Positions 22,342 through 30,977 of a DNA stretch of 64,000 bases are shown piece after piece. The DNA lies in contig JAUXUK010000106.1 in NCBI GenBank assembly GCA_030680805.1, positions 31,492 through 95,491 of the forward strand, given 5' to 3'. Both the position numbers and the translations under genes were made by a program. The notes under the pieces are model-generated. The model searched no databases. It had not been told where the DNA came from and worked only from the letters and a program-made list of their open reading frames with translations. Origin of the DNA: Sulfuritalea sp. Its GTDB lineage: Bacteria; Pseudomonadota; Gammaproteobacteria; Burkholderiales; Rhodocyclaceae. The stretch's first letter is position 1. Every line of letters begins with the position of its first letter.

Positions 22342-23804
22342 CTACCGACCGCCCGGCCGATTACCTGGTAAGCCTGGTGCGCGAGCTGTGCAAGCTGCCG
22401 CAGGAGACCGAGTGGGCCGAGTTCAAGGAGAACGATGCCGAGCCGCAGCAGATCGGCGAGTATCTGTCGGCCTTGTCGAACTCGGCGGCTCTGGCCGGCA
22501 AGGCGTTTGCCTATCTGGTGTGGGGCATCCGCGATGGCGATCATGCCGTGGTGGGCACGGGCTTTTCGCCGGCCGCAGCCAAGGTCGGCAACGAGGAGCT
22601 GGAAAACTGGCTGCTGCGCGCGTTGGCGCCGAAGATCCATTTCCGCTTCTTCGCGGTGAGGGTGGATGGCTTGCCGGTGGTGCTGCTGGAGATCGAGCGG
22701 GCGTTCCGCCAGCCGGTGCAGTTCCAGGGGCAGGAGTTCATCCGCGTTGGCACTTACAAGAAGCGGCTCAAGGATTTTGCGGAGAAGGAACGCGCGCTGT
22801 GGCGGCTGTTCGACACGGCGCCCTTTGAGAGCGGCATCGCCAGCGAGCGGCAGGGGGACGAAGCGGTCCTCAAGCTGCTGGATTACCCTGCCTATTTCGA
22901 CCTGCTGGCGAAACCGCTGCCGGACAACCGCGCCGGCATTTTGGCTGCGCTGGAAGAGGACAAACTGATCGCGCCTTGCCCGGCTGGGGGCTGGGACATC
23001 TGCAACCTTGGCGCAATCCTGTTCGCCAAGCGCCTGGATGACTTCGCCCAGCTCAAGCGCAAGGCAATGCGGGTGATCCAGTACAAGGGGGCGAGCCGGG
23101 CCGAAGGTGGGCGCGAACAGGTGGGCGGCAAGGGCTATGCCAGCGGTTTCGAGGGGCTGATCGGTTTTGTGAACGGCCTGCTGCCGTCCAACGAGGTGAT
23201 CGGTCAGGCCTTGCGCAAGGACGTGCCGATGTATCCGGAGCTTGCGGTGCGCGAGCTGGTGGCGAATGCGCTGATCCACCAGGATTTCTTTATTTCCGGA
23301 ACGGGACCGATGGTGGAAATCTTTGCCGACCGCATCGAAATCACGAATCCCGGCGTGCCGCTGGTTGCAACCGAGCGTTTCGTCGATACGCCGCCACGGT
23401 CGCGCAATGAGGCCCTGGCGTCGCTGATGCGCCGCATCGGCATTTGCGAGGAACGGGGCAGCGGCTGGGACAAGATTGTTTTTCAAACCGAGCTTTATCA
23501 ACTTCCTGCTCCTTTGGCGGAGGCCATCGAGGACCATACCCGGGTGGTACTGTTTGCTCATCGCCCCCTAAGCAAGATGGACAAGGCGGACCGGGTGCGG
23601 GCGGTGTATCTGCACGCCTGTCTGCGGTATGTGAATCGCGAGGAATTGAACAACGCCTCCGTGCGCGGACGGTTCGGCATCGAGCCTGCCAACAAGGCGA
23701 TGGCCTCCCGCCTGATAAAGGAGGCGCTGGAGGCAGGGATGATCCGGTTGGTGAATGAAAGCGTTGGCGACAAGCTCCGGGCGTATGTGCCGCGCTGGGC
23801 CTGA
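22338..23804 (+). CDS. AlbA_2-type DNA-binding/ATPase accessory protein of the type I locus
   Basis: 488 aa. The N-terminus (ETEWAEFKENDAEPQQIGEYLSALSN) is the AlbA_2/Schlafen-like putative DNA- or RNA-binding domain; the middle has VRELVANALIHQDF, ITNPGVPLV and ERGSGWDKIV, which fit the GHKL-type ATPase of RecG-like COG2865 proteins. A winged-helix-like C-terminus follows (REELNNASVRGRFGI). Such genes are often inserted between hsdS and hsdR; their role in restriction is not settled. It overlaps hsdS by ATGA, so it is part of the operon, while the direct repeat after its stop separates it from hsdR. Confidence 0.8.
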   Translation: MTTDRPADYLVSLVRELCKLPQETEWAEFKENDAEPQQIGEYLSALSNSAALAGKAFAYLVWGIRDGDHAVVGTGFSPAAAKVGNEELENWLLRALAPKIHFRFFAVRVDGLPVVLLEIERAFRQPVQFQGQEFIRVGTYKKRLKDFAEKERALWRLFDTAPFESGIASERQGDEAVLKLLDYPAYFDLLAKPLPDNRAGILAALEEDKLIAPCPAGGWDICNLGAILFAKRLDDFAQLKRKAMRVIQYKGASRAEGGREQVGGKGYASGFEGLIGFVNGLLPSNEVIGQALRKDVPMYPELAVRELVANALIHQDFFISGTGPMVEIFADRIEITNPGVPLVATERFVDTPPRSRNEALASLMRRIGICEERGSGWDKIVFQTELYQLPAPLAEAIEDHTRVVLFAHRPLSKMDKADRVRAVYLHACLRYVNREELNNASVRGRFGIEPANKAMASRLIKEALEAGMIRLVNESVGDKLRAYVPRWA

Positions 23805-23915
23805 CTTGGTTGATGGGTCGTTGATTGCGGTGAGGCTGTCGGCGTGCTTGGGGTAATAATCTCACAATAAAACAACAAGTTGAGAGTTTTGGCTTGGTTG
23901 ATGGGTCGTTGATTG
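23805..23915 (+). repeat. Perfect 23-bp direct repeat flanking the hsdR leader
   Basis: Copies at 23805-23827 and 23893-23915 both read CTTGGTTGATGGGTCG followed by TTGATTG. The first starts directly after the stop of the AlbA/ATPase gene, the second ends at the hsdR ribosome site. Between them lies an AT-rich segment (about 23850-23880) unlike its GC-rich surroundings. Each copy holds two GTTGAT half-sites 11 bp apart, so a repressor site is possible; a scar of deletion or duplication is the alternative. Confidence 0.85.
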
Positions 23916-23926
23916 GGAGGGTTTGG

Positions 23927-26677
23927 ATGGTCACGGATACCAGCGAGAAGGGTCTCGAAACGCTGATCATGCGCCACATGACCGGCATGGACGGACTTGC
24001 CGTACCGCCGAACATGGCGGCCGAACCCCCGCCGCCCTATGGCGGCACCGGCTACACCGCCGGCAGCCCGAACGACTACGACCGCGCCCACGCGCTCGAC
24101 GTGCCGCAGCTCTTTGCTTTTCTTCGCGCAACCCAGCCCGAGGCATTCCGGAAGCTGGCGCTGGCCGATGCGAACGACGCCAAGGACATCAACCGCATCA
24201 AGTTCCTTTCCCGCCTCTCCGGCGAGGTCGGCAAACGCGGCGTGATTGACGTGCTGCGCAAGGGAATCGAGCACCACCCTGCCGGACATTTCGATCTGTT
24301 TTACGGAACGCCGACGCCCGGCAACGCGAAGGCGGCGGCATTGCATGCGCTGAACCGTTTCTCGATCACGCGCCAGCTTGCCTACAGTAGCGACGAGACG
24401 CGCCGTGCGCTGGACCTTGGCCTTTTCATCAACGGCTTGCCCGTGGCGACTTTCGAGCTGAAGAACAGCCTGACCAAGCAGACGGTCGAGGATGCCGTGG
24501 AACAGTACAAACGCGACCGCGATCCGCGCGAGCGGCTGTTCGAGTTCGGCCGCTGCGCGGTGCATTTTGCGGTGGATGACAGCGAAGTGCGGATGTGCAC
24601 CGAGCTGCGGGGCAAGGGCTCGTGGTTCCTGCCCTTCAACAGGGGCCACAACGACGGCGCCGGCAACCCACCCAACCCGCACGGCCTCAAGACCGACTAC
24701 CTGTGGAAAGAGCTGCTCACCCCGGCGGGGCTGACCAACATCCTCGAGAACTACGCCCAGATCGTCGAGGAGAAGGACCCGCGAACCGGCAAGAAGAAGC
24801 GCAAACAGGTGTGGCCGCGCTACCACCAGTTGAGCCTCGTGCGGCAGGCGCTGGCCAATGTGCGCGCCGAGGGCGCCGGCCGCCGCTACCTGATCCAGCA
24901 CTCGGCGGGCAGCGGCAAGTCGAACTCCATTGCCTGGCTCGCGCATCAGCTCATCGGCCTGAAGCACGGCGAGAAGGAGGTCTTCGACTCTGTCATCGTG
25001 GTGACCGACCGGCGCCTGCTCGACGACCAGATCCAGACCACCATCAAGCAGTTCATGCAGGTGGGCGCGACCGTGGGCCACGCCGCGCGCTCCGGCGATC
25101 TGCGCAAGTTCATCGAAGCGGGGAAGAAGATCATCGTCTCGACGGTGCAGAAGTTCCCCTTCATCCTCGACGAGATCGCCACCGAGGGCGGCAAGACCTT
25201 TGCCATCGTCATCGACGAGGCGCATTCCAGCCAGGGTGGCAAGACCTCGGCGGCGATGAGCCAGGCGCTAAGTGACGACGAGGAGGAACGAGACGCCGAG
25301 GACACGGTGAACGAGGCCCTCGAAAGACGCATGGCGGCGCGCAAGATGCTGACCAACGCCAGCTACTTCGCCTTCACCGCCACGCCCAAGAACAAGACGC
25401 TGGAGATGTTCGGCGAGCCGCTGCCGCCCGACGCCGAAGGCAAGGTCAAGCACCGGCCGTTCCACAGCTACACCATGAAGCAGGCCGTCGAGGAGGGCTT
25501 CATCCTCGACGTGCTCAAGGCCTACACGCCGGTGGACAGCTACTACAAGCTGGTCAAGAAGACCGAGGATGACCCGGAGTTCGATACCAAGAGGGCGCAG
25601 AAGAAGCTGCGTCGCTACGTGGAGAGCCACGATCATGCGATTCGGCTCAAGGCCGAGATCATGGTGGATCACTTCCACGAGCAGGTGCTCGCGGCCGGCA
25701 AGATCGGTGGGCAGGCACGCGCGATGGTGATCACCAGCGGCATCGAGCGGGCGATCCAGTACTTCCACGCCTTCAAGACCTACCTGGCGGAGCGCAAGAG
25801 CCCCTGTCAGGCCATCGTCGCCTTCTCGGGCGAGCACGAGTACCACGGCGCGAAGGTGAGCGAGGCGTCGCTCAACGGGTTTTCGAGCGGCGATATCGCC
25901 GGGAAGATCCAGACCGACCCGTACCGCTTCCTGATCTGCGCCGACAAGTTCCAGACGGGCTACGACGAGCCGCTGCTGCACTCGATGTATGTGGATAAAC
26001 CACTCTCCGGCATCAAGGCGGTGCAGACGCTCTCACGACTCAACCGCGCGCATCCGCAAAAACACGACTGCTTTGTGCTCGACTTCCAGAACAACAGCGA
26101 GGCGATCGTCTTCGCGTTTCAGGACTACTACCGTACAACATTGCTCGCGGAGGAGACGGACCCCAACAAGCTGCATGACCTGAGGGCGTCGCTGGATGCG
26201 GCGCAGGTATATTCGCCGGACCAAATGCACCGAGTGGTGGAGTTGTTCCTCGGCGGCGCGGATCGCGACCAACTCGATCCGATCCTCGATGCGTGCGTGG
26301 CGGTTTACACCGACACACTTGACGAGGACGGCCAGGTAGACTTCAAGAGTAAGGCCAAGGTGTTTTGCCGCACCTATAGCTTTCTCTCGTCGGTGATTGC
26401 ATACAGCAACGCGGCGTGGGAGAAGCTCTCCATCGCGCCACAGGTGGCCGCTGACAAGGCCTACCAGAACGCCAGGGAAAACACGCCGCACACGGCGCGC
26501 ATGGCGCACGATCAAGCGCTGGGAAGGGTGATGCAGATCCTGCTCAAGGATGACACGCAGGTCTACAAGCAATTCGTCGAAAACGAATCGTTCCGGCGAT
26601 CTGTTGGCGATATGGTGTATGCGCTGACGAGTCGCAGAGATGGTCTGCCGTTGCGAGATGACGCAGCGGGTGCCTGA
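23927..26677 (+). CDS. hsdR: Type I restriction-modification system endonuclease/translocase subunit
   Basis: 916 aa from ATG 23927, with GGGAGG at 23915-23920 (6-nt spacing). N-terminal PD-(D/E)xK nuclease with F-E177-L-K179 (FELKN), then an SF2 translocase: Walker A AGSGKS (about 327-333), DEAH at about 430-433, SAT-like FTATPK and later motif QTLSRLNR, then a helical C-terminus. It cuts unmethylated DNA after translocation, with HsdM and HsdS. It is separated from the M-S part by the direct repeat and may have its own promoter. All key residues look intact, so the system should be functional. Confidence 0.95.
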   Translation: MVTDTSEKGLETLIMRHMTGMDGLAVPPNMAAEPPPPYGGTGYTAGSPNDYDRAHALDVPQLFAFLRATQPEAFRKLALADANDAKDINRIKFLSRLSGEVGKRGVIDVLRKGIEHHPAGHFDLFYGTPTPGNAKAAALHALNRFSITRQLAYSSDETRRALDLGLFINGLPVATFELKNSLTKQTVEDAVEQYKRDRDPRERLFEFGRCAVHFAVDDSEVRMCTELRGKGSWFLPFNRGHNDGAGNPPNPHGLKTDYLWKELLTPAGLTNILENYAQIVEEKDPRTGKKKRKQVWPRYHQLSLVRQALANVRAEGAGRRYLIQHSAGSGKSNSIAWLAHQLIGLKHGEKEVFDSVIVVTDRRLLDDQIQTTIKQFMQVGATVGHAARSGDLRKFIEAGKKIIVSTVQKFPFILDEIATEGGKTFAIVIDEAHSSQGGKTSAAMSQALSDDEEERDAEDTVNEALERRMAARKMLTNASYFAFTATPKNKTLEMFGEPLPPDAEGKVKHRPFHSYTMKQAVEEGFILDVLKAYTPVDSYYKLVKKTEDDPEFDTKRAQKKLRRYVESHDHAIRLKAEIMVDHFHEQVLAAGKIGGQARAMVITSGIERAIQYFHAFKTYLAERKSPCQAIVAFSGEHEYHGAKVSEASLNGFSSGDIAGKIQTDPYRFLICADKFQTGYDEPLLHSMYVDKPLSGIKAVQTLSRLNRAHPQKHDCFVLDFQNNSEAIVFAFQDYYRTTLLAEETDPNKLHDLRASLDAAQVYSPDQMHRVVELFLGGADRDQLDPILDACVAVYTDTLDEDGQVDFKSKAKVFCRTYSFLSSVIAYSNAAWEKLSIAPQVAADKAYQNARENTPHTARMAHDQALGRVMQILLKDDTQVYKQFVENESFRRSVGDMVYALTSRRDGLPLRDDAAGA

Positions 26678-26917
26678 AGAGGCCCTTTGGCGCAGTCTTC
26701 GAGGGCGCCGAAAGGCAGTGAATCTCGAAAACTGAATGGCTGCAATAAACCTTCAACAGCCATATGACGCCGGCAACCGATTGGACTGATTAGGGTCGAA
26801 AGTTCGCATTCGCCTGAGGTGAGTTGGTCGTCCGCTTCGGCCGATAACCCGCCATCCAGCCCTCCTCAATCGATCCAAAGCGCGCCCCGGCCATCCGCAA
26901 TTTCCCAAGCTCAAGCC
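26678..26917. other. Intergenic, no gene seen
   Basis: 240 nt between hsdR and the toxin-antitoxin promoter. I see no supported reading frame, hairpin with T-run or repeat here; it marks the right end of the type I locus. Confidence 0.5.
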
Positions 26918-26953
26918 TTGACCCACCGCTGTTGGTCATCTAGAATGACCAAC
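26918..26953 (+). promoter_or_regulatory. Toxin-antitoxin promoter with overlapping operator
   Basis: -35 TTGACC (26918-26923), a 17-bp spacer and -10 TAGAAT (26941-26946). A perfect inverted repeat GTTGGTCAT-N5-ATGACCAAC (26931-26953) covers the -10 box. Phd/YefM antitoxins repress their own promoters at such palindromes, so autoregulation by the antitoxin/toxin complex is a strong inference. AAGGAG at 26958-26963 follows. Confidence 0.8.
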
Positions 26954-26969
26954 AGACAAGGAGTCCGCC

Positions 26970-27200
26970 ATGCAGCAATTCAACATCGCCGAAGCCAAGG
27001 CCCATCTCTCCGAACTGGTGCAAAAAGCCATGATGGGCGAGGAAATCGTCATCGCCCGCGACAACAAGCCGTTGGCAATGCTGGTGCCCATCCAGCGTCC
27101 GGCGGGCAAACGCATTCCCGGTTCGGGCAAGGGTCAAATCCTCTTCATGGCGGATAACTTCGACGCGATCCCCGAGGGATTCGAGGACTACACGGGGTGA
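26970..27200 (+). CDS. Phd/YefM-family antitoxin
   Basis: 76 aa. The N-terminal FNIAEAKAHLSELVQKA matches the Phd/YefM DNA-binding fold, followed by GEEIVIARDNKPLAMLVP. The acidic, Phe-rich tail (MADNFDAIPEGFEDYTG) would bind and neutralise the toxin. AAGGAG stands 6 nt before the ATG. It overlaps the PIN toxin start by 4 nt, and the palindromic operator lies immediately upstream. Confidence 0.92.
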   Translation: MQQFNIAEAKAHLSELVQKAMMGEEIVIARDNKPLAMLVPIQRPAGKRIPGSGKGQILFMADNFDAIPEGFEDYTG

Positions 27201-27583
27201 TTGCGCTGCTCGACACCAATGCCTTCCTGCATTGGGTGGAGGGCGACGACAAGCTGTCAGCCAAGGCCAAGTCCTGTATCGCCAACCCGGACAACGAAAT
27301 CCTTGTCAGTGTCGTGGTGGCGTGGGAACTGGCGATCAAGTCCGGCCAGGGCGGCATCAAGCTGGCGTTGCCGGTCGGCCGTTATGTGGCGAGCCATATC
27401 GAAGCAAACGGTTTTCGCCTGCTCGGCATTGAACTCGACGATGTGGCCGCCATCGAAACCCTGCCCCTGCATCATCGCGATCCCTTCGACCGCCTGCTGG
27501 TGGCGCAGGCAAAAAACCGCAAGCTGCCCGTGGTCAGTTCCGACCGGGCGTTTTCCGACTATGGCGTCAAACGTATCTGGTAA
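27197..27583 (+). CDS. PIN-domain toxin (VapC-like ribonuclease)
   Basis: 128 aa from GTG 27197, overlapping the antitoxin stop. PIN acidic residues are visible: D in LLDTNAFLHW, E in AWELAIK, D in HHRDPFDRLLVAQA, and D in SSDRAF. VapC-type PIN toxins cleave tRNA or rRNA with Mg2+. The pairing of a PIN toxin with a Phd-type antitoxin is common. The target RNA is unknown. Confidence 0.92.
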   Translation: MIALLDTNAFLHWVEGDDKLSAKAKSCIANPDNEILVSVVVAWELAIKSGQGGIKLALPVGRYVASHIEANGFRLLGIELDDVAAIETLPLHHRDPFDRLLVAQAKNRKLPVVSSDRAFSDYGVKRIW

Positions 27584-27588
27584 CCGAC

Positions 27589-28665
27589 ATGCAACAAACT
27601 GAAAACCTCAATATCGAAGCCTTCGAGCCGATGCCCACGCCCGAAGAAATCCATGCTCGCGTGCCACTGTCGGAAGCCGCCGCTGAGTCGGTGCTGGCGG
27701 GACGGCGCACGCTGGAACGCATCCTCGACGGCAGCGATCCGCGCATTTTCGTGGTGGTCGGGCCCTGCTCGATCCACGACCCGGTCGCCGGCCTCGATTA
27801 CGCGCGGCGCCTGAAGAAGCTGGCCGACGAAGTGTCCGGAACCATGGTGCTGGTGATGCGGGTGTATTTCGAGAAGCCGCGCACCGCGACCGGCTGGAAG
27901 GGCTACATCAACGACCCGCGCATGGACGATTCCTTCCATATCGAGGAAGGCATGCAGAAAGCACGCGAGTTTCTCCTCGCCGTGAGTGAAATCGGCCTGC
28001 CGGCGGCGACCGAGGCGCTCGACCCGATCGGGCCGCAATATCTGGGCGACCTGATTGCGTGGGTGGCGATCGGCGCACGCACTTCCGAATCGCAAACCCA
28101 CCGCGAAATGTCGTCCGGCCTGTCGGCCCCCGTAGGTTTCAAGAACGGCACCGACGGCTCGCTGGACGCCGCGGTCAATGCCATCATTTCGGCGGGCAGC
28201 CCGCACAGCTTCCTCGGCATCAACATGCAGGGCCGTTCCTGCGTGGTGCGCACCGCCGGCAACCGCTACGGCCACCTGGTGCTGCGCGGCGGCGGCGGAC
28301 GGCCGAACTACGACACGGTCAGCGTCGCGCTGGCCGAAGACGCACTGGCCAAGGCCAAGCTGCCGCACAACATCGTGGTCGATTGCTCCCATGCCAACAG
28401 CTACAAGAAGCCGGAGTTGCAGCCGCTTGTCATGCACGACTGCATCAATCAGGTCGTCGACCAGCGCAAGGCGGGACACCGCTCCATCGTCGGCCTGATG
28501 ATCGAAAGCTTCATCGAAGCCGGCAACCAGCCCATCCCTGCCGATCTTTCGCAACTGAAGTACGGCTGTTCGGTCACGGATGCCTGCGTCGACTGGTTGA
28601 CCACTGAAAGAATGCTGCGCGAGGCCGATGCCGCGCTGCGCGGCGCGATCACCAACCCTGCCTGA
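27589..28665 (+). CDS. aroG: 3-deoxy-7-phosphoheptulonate synthase (type I, AroG-like)
   Basis: 358 aa. It condenses PEP with erythrose 4-phosphate as the first step of the shikimate pathway. Class I DAHP synthase signatures include VVGPCSIHDP, MRVYFEKPRT, GWKGYINDP, ARTSESQTHREM, GFKNGTDG and the metal-site VDCSHANS. It starts only 5 nt after the PIN toxin stop, so the toxin-antitoxin promoter could read into it, although an own promoter inside the toxin gene cannot be excluded. Which aromatic amino acid inhibits it is not evident. Confidence 0.95.
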   Translation: MQQTENLNIEAFEPMPTPEEIHARVPLSEAAAESVLAGRRTLERILDGSDPRIFVVVGPCSIHDPVAGLDYARRLKKLADEVSGTMVLVMRVYFEKPRTATGWKGYINDPRMDDSFHIEEGMQKAREFLLAVSEIGLPAATEALDPIGPQYLGDLIAWVAIGARTSESQTHREMSSGLSAPVGFKNGTDGSLDAAVNAIISAGSPHSFLGINMQGRSCVVRTAGNRYGHLVLRGGGGRPNYDTVSVALAEDALAKAKLPHNIVVDCSHANSYKKPELQPLVMHDCINQVVDQRKAGHRSIVGLMIESFIEAGNQPIPADLSQLKYGCSVTDACVDWLTTERMLREADAALRGAITNPA

Positions 28666-28673
28666 GAATTTCC

Positions 28674-29900
28674 ATGAGCCTGATTCGAGCCTTTCGTGGC
28701 CTGCGCCCTGCCCCTGGCCAGGCGGGAGCGATCGCCGCCCCGCCCTATGATGTGCTGTCGAGCGACGAAGCAAGGGCGCGCGCAACGGGCAAGCCGTGGT
28801 CCTTCCTGCATATCTCCAAGCCGGAAATCGACCTGCCGCGCGACACGGACCCCTATGCGCCGGCGGTGTATGCCAAGGCCGCCGAGAACCTGCGGAAAAT
28901 GTTGGCTGCCGGCGTGCTGGTGCGCGATGACGCGCCCTGCTACTACGCCTATCGCCTGACCATGGGCGCGCATGTGCAGACCGGCCTCGTCGCCGCGGCC
29001 AGTGTCGCCGATTACGACAGCAACCGCATCCGCAAGCACGAGTTCACGCGGCCCGACAAGGAAGACGACCGCGTGCACCAGATCGAGGCGCTCAATGCGC
29101 AGACCGGCCCGGTGCTGCTGGCCTATCCGGGTTCCGCAACGGCCGACGCGCTGATCGATGCCATCGCGCAGGGAACTCCGGCCGCTGACGTCACCGCCGA
29201 CGACGGTATCCGCCACCAGATATGGGTACTGACGGATGCCGCGCGGATTACCGCGATCACGCAAACCTTCGATGCCATGACCGCGCTCTACATCGCCGAC
29301 GGCCATCACCGTTCCGCTGCCGCCTCACGCGTCGCCGCCGCGCGCCGCACGCCGGGGCAGGAACAGTCGGCAGGCTACTTCCTGTCGGTGATCTTCCCCC
29401 ACCACCAGATGAAGATCATGGACTACAACCGCGTCGTCAAGGATCTCAACGGCCTTGAAAACTCGGCGCTGGTGACACGGCTCGCTGCGGCCTTCACGGT
29501 CGAGGACAGCGCGCAGCGCGTGCATCCGGCCCACCCCGGCGAGTTCGGCATGTACCTCGCCGGACGCTGGCACAAGCTGACGATCAAGCCCGACCTGATT
29601 CCCGCCGATCCGGTGGCGAGCCTCGATGTGTCGCTGCTTTCCGAACACGTGCTGGGCCCGCTGTTGGGCATCGCCGACCTGCGCCGCGACAAACGCATCG
29701 ATTTCGTCGGCGGTATCCGCGGTCTGGCCGAACTGGAAAAGCGCGTCGACTCGGGCGAGATGGCAGTGGCATTTGCGCTGCACCCGACGCGCATGGACCA
29801 ACTGATGGCGGTGGCCGACAGCAACAACGTGATGCCGCCGAAGTCGACCTGGTTCGAACCCAAGCTGGCCGATGGGCTGGTTTCCCACGTGCTGGATTGA
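28674..29900 (+). CDS. DUF1015 family protein
   Basis: 408 aa, the usual length for DUF1015. Recognisable conserved pieces are AFRGLRPAPGQAGAIAAPPYDVLS at the start, YIADGHHRSAAA, and ESGEMAVAFALHPT-like and PPKSTWFEPKL near the C-terminus. The family sits beside serine/aromatic biosynthesis genes in many genomes but has no assigned activity. It begins 8 nt after aroG and probably shares its transcript, which ends at the palindromic terminator at 29922-29949. The stretch ENSALVTRL is encoded by a sequence partly resembling the 25-bp motif, most likely by chance. Confidence 0.85.
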   Translation: MSLIRAFRGLRPAPGQAGAIAAPPYDVLSSDEARARATGKPWSFLHISKPEIDLPRDTDPYAPAVYAKAAENLRKMLAAGVLVRDDAPCYYAYRLTMGAHVQTGLVAAASVADYDSNRIRKHEFTRPDKEDDRVHQIEALNAQTGPVLLAYPGSATADALIDAIAQGTPAADVTADDGIRHQIWVLTDAARITAITQTFDAMTALYIADGHHRSAAASRVAAARRTPGQEQSAGYFLSVIFPHHQMKIMDYNRVVKDLNGLENSALVTRLAAAFTVEDSAQRVHPAHPGEFGMYLAGRWHKLTIKPDLIPADPVASLDVSLLSEHVLGPLLGIADLRRDKRIDFVGGIRGLAELEKRVDSGEMAVAFALHPTRMDQLMAVADSNNVMPPKSTWFEPKLADGLVSHVLD

Positions 29901-29921
29901 GGGCTCGACCAGCACCAAAGA

Positions 29922-29949
29922 AAAAGGGCAACCCGCGGGTTGCCCTTTT
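29922..29949. terminator. Bidirectional rho-independent terminator
   Basis: A 28-nt perfect palindrome: AAAAGGGCAACCCG followed directly by its complement CGGGTTGCCCTTTT. It lies between the convergent DUF1015 and HU genes and has A/T runs on both sides, so it can end transcription in both directions. Confidence 0.9.
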
Positions 29950-29966
29950 CAATGAAACTAAGCTGC

Positions 29967-30332
29967 TTACTTCTTCTTGGCGGCAGGCTTCTTGGCGGCA
30001 GCGGGTTTCTTCGCAGCCGGTGCCTTCTTTGCGGGAGCCTTCTTGGCCACCGGCTTCTTGCCGGCAACAGCGGCCTTGAGGCCAGCACCTGCGGAGAACT
30101 TCGGAACGGCCTTGGCGGCGATCTTCAGCACGGCGCCGGTCTTCGGATTCTTGCCGGTGCGCGCGGAACGCATCACGGACTTGAAGGTACCAAACCCGAT
30201 CAGTGCAACCGGATTGCCCTTCGAGATTACGGAGGTGATCACTTCGGTCAACGCATCGATGGCCTTGTTCACTGCGGCCTTGGAAAGTTCGGCACGTTCT
30301 GCTACTGCTTCGATCAGTTCGCTCTTGTTCAT
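29967..30332 (-). CDS. HU-type nucleoid protein with lysine/alanine-rich H1-like tail
   Basis: 121 aa. Residues 1-90 are a standard HU domain (MNKSELIEAVAERAELSK, GFGTFK, RTGKNPKTG). The last ~35 residues consist of repeated KKPA/AKKAPA units, giving a very basic, disordered tail like that of histone H1 and of actinobacterial HupB. The DNA-binding beta-arm RSARTGKNPKTG is kept. The tail likely adds DNA compaction or bridging. It has its own promoter (30355-30382) and terminator. Confidence 0.93.
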   Translation of the reverse strand: MNKSELIEAVAERAELSKAAVNKAIDALTEVITSVISKGNPVALIGFGTFKSVMRSARTGKNPKTGAVLKIAAKAVPKFSAGAGLKAAVAGKKPVAKKAPAKKAPAAKKPAAAKKPAAKKK

Positions 30333-30354
30333 TGAATTCCCCTTTGGTTGAAAA

Positions 30355-30382
30355 ATCGTATTGTTCCACTAAATCCGTTCAA
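30355..30382 (-). promoter_or_regulatory. Promoter of the HU gene
   Basis: On the minus strand TTGAAC, a 16-bp spacer and TACGAT, placed 23 nt before the HU start codon. The AT content is well above the surroundings. Confidence 0.55.
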
Positions 30383-30431
30383 GTTGCAAGCCCCGCAAGC
30401 CTTGCCGCCAAATTTTCCGTGCGCGCTCCGC

Positions 30432-30977
30432 TCACAGCCCCTTCACCGCATACACCGCCGGCAGGTTGCGCCAGGCGCCCTTGACGTCCATGCCGTAGCC
30501 GAAGACGTAGCGATTCGGCAGGTGCACACCAACGAAATCCGCGGATATCGGTTTGGCGCGGCCCAGGTTCTTGTCGGCGAACACGGCGCTCAGTACTTCG
30601 GTAGCGCCTTGTGCCAGAAGGCGTTTGCGGATCTCGGCGAGGGTCACGCCTTCGTCGAGGATGTCATCCACCACCAGCACGACACGGCCCGCGACATCGG
30701 AGCGCGGCTCGACGATCCAGGCCAGCTGCCCGCCCGTGGTGACGTCGCCGTAGCGCGAAACATGCAGGTAGTCGAAATCCAGCGGGAAAATCAGTTGCGG
30801 CAGGAGCTGCCCGGTGAATACCACCGCGCCGCCCATGACGGCGAGTACCAGCGGGTTGGCGTCAGCCAGGCGCGCGGTGATTTCCGCAGCCACTCGCCGT
30901 ACCGCCAGCGCCGAGTTTTCGGCCGAACACAGCAGATCGGCTTCGTCGAAGATTTTCTGTGCTTCCTGCGGGCTCAT
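30432..30977 (-). CDS. hpt: Hypoxanthine-guanine phosphoribosyltransferase
   Basis: 181 aa. It salvages hypoxanthine and guanine to IMP and GMP with PRPP. The PRPP-binding loop is [15 protein letters not shown], and YLHVSRYGD and [17 protein letters not shown] fit the family. Its ATG overlaps the galU stop (ATGA at 30974-30977), so the two are co-translated. In many betaproteobacteria this gene is annotated as hypoxanthine-guanine phosphoribosyltransferase of the XGPRT-like branch; preference between bases is not resolved here. Confidence 0.92.
   Translation of the reverse strand: MSPQEAQKIFDEADLLCSAENSALAVRRVAAEITARLADANPLVLAVMGGAVVFTGQLLPQLIFPLDFDYLHVSRYGDVTTGGQLAWIVEPRSDVAGRVVLVVDDILDEGVTLAEIRKRLLAQGATEVLSAVFADKNLGRAKPISADFVGVHLPNRYVFGYGMDVKGAWRNLPAVYAVKGL

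Noticed and set aside
27685..27708. Motif-like sequences in aroG, hpt (30896-30920), DUF1015 (29457-29481) and smc (36568-36592)
   Set aside because: They resemble the 25-bp motif, but encode ordinary family residues (S-A/V-L-A-x-R-R type) in GC-rich codons, so chance similarity is likely. They should be included in any statistical test.
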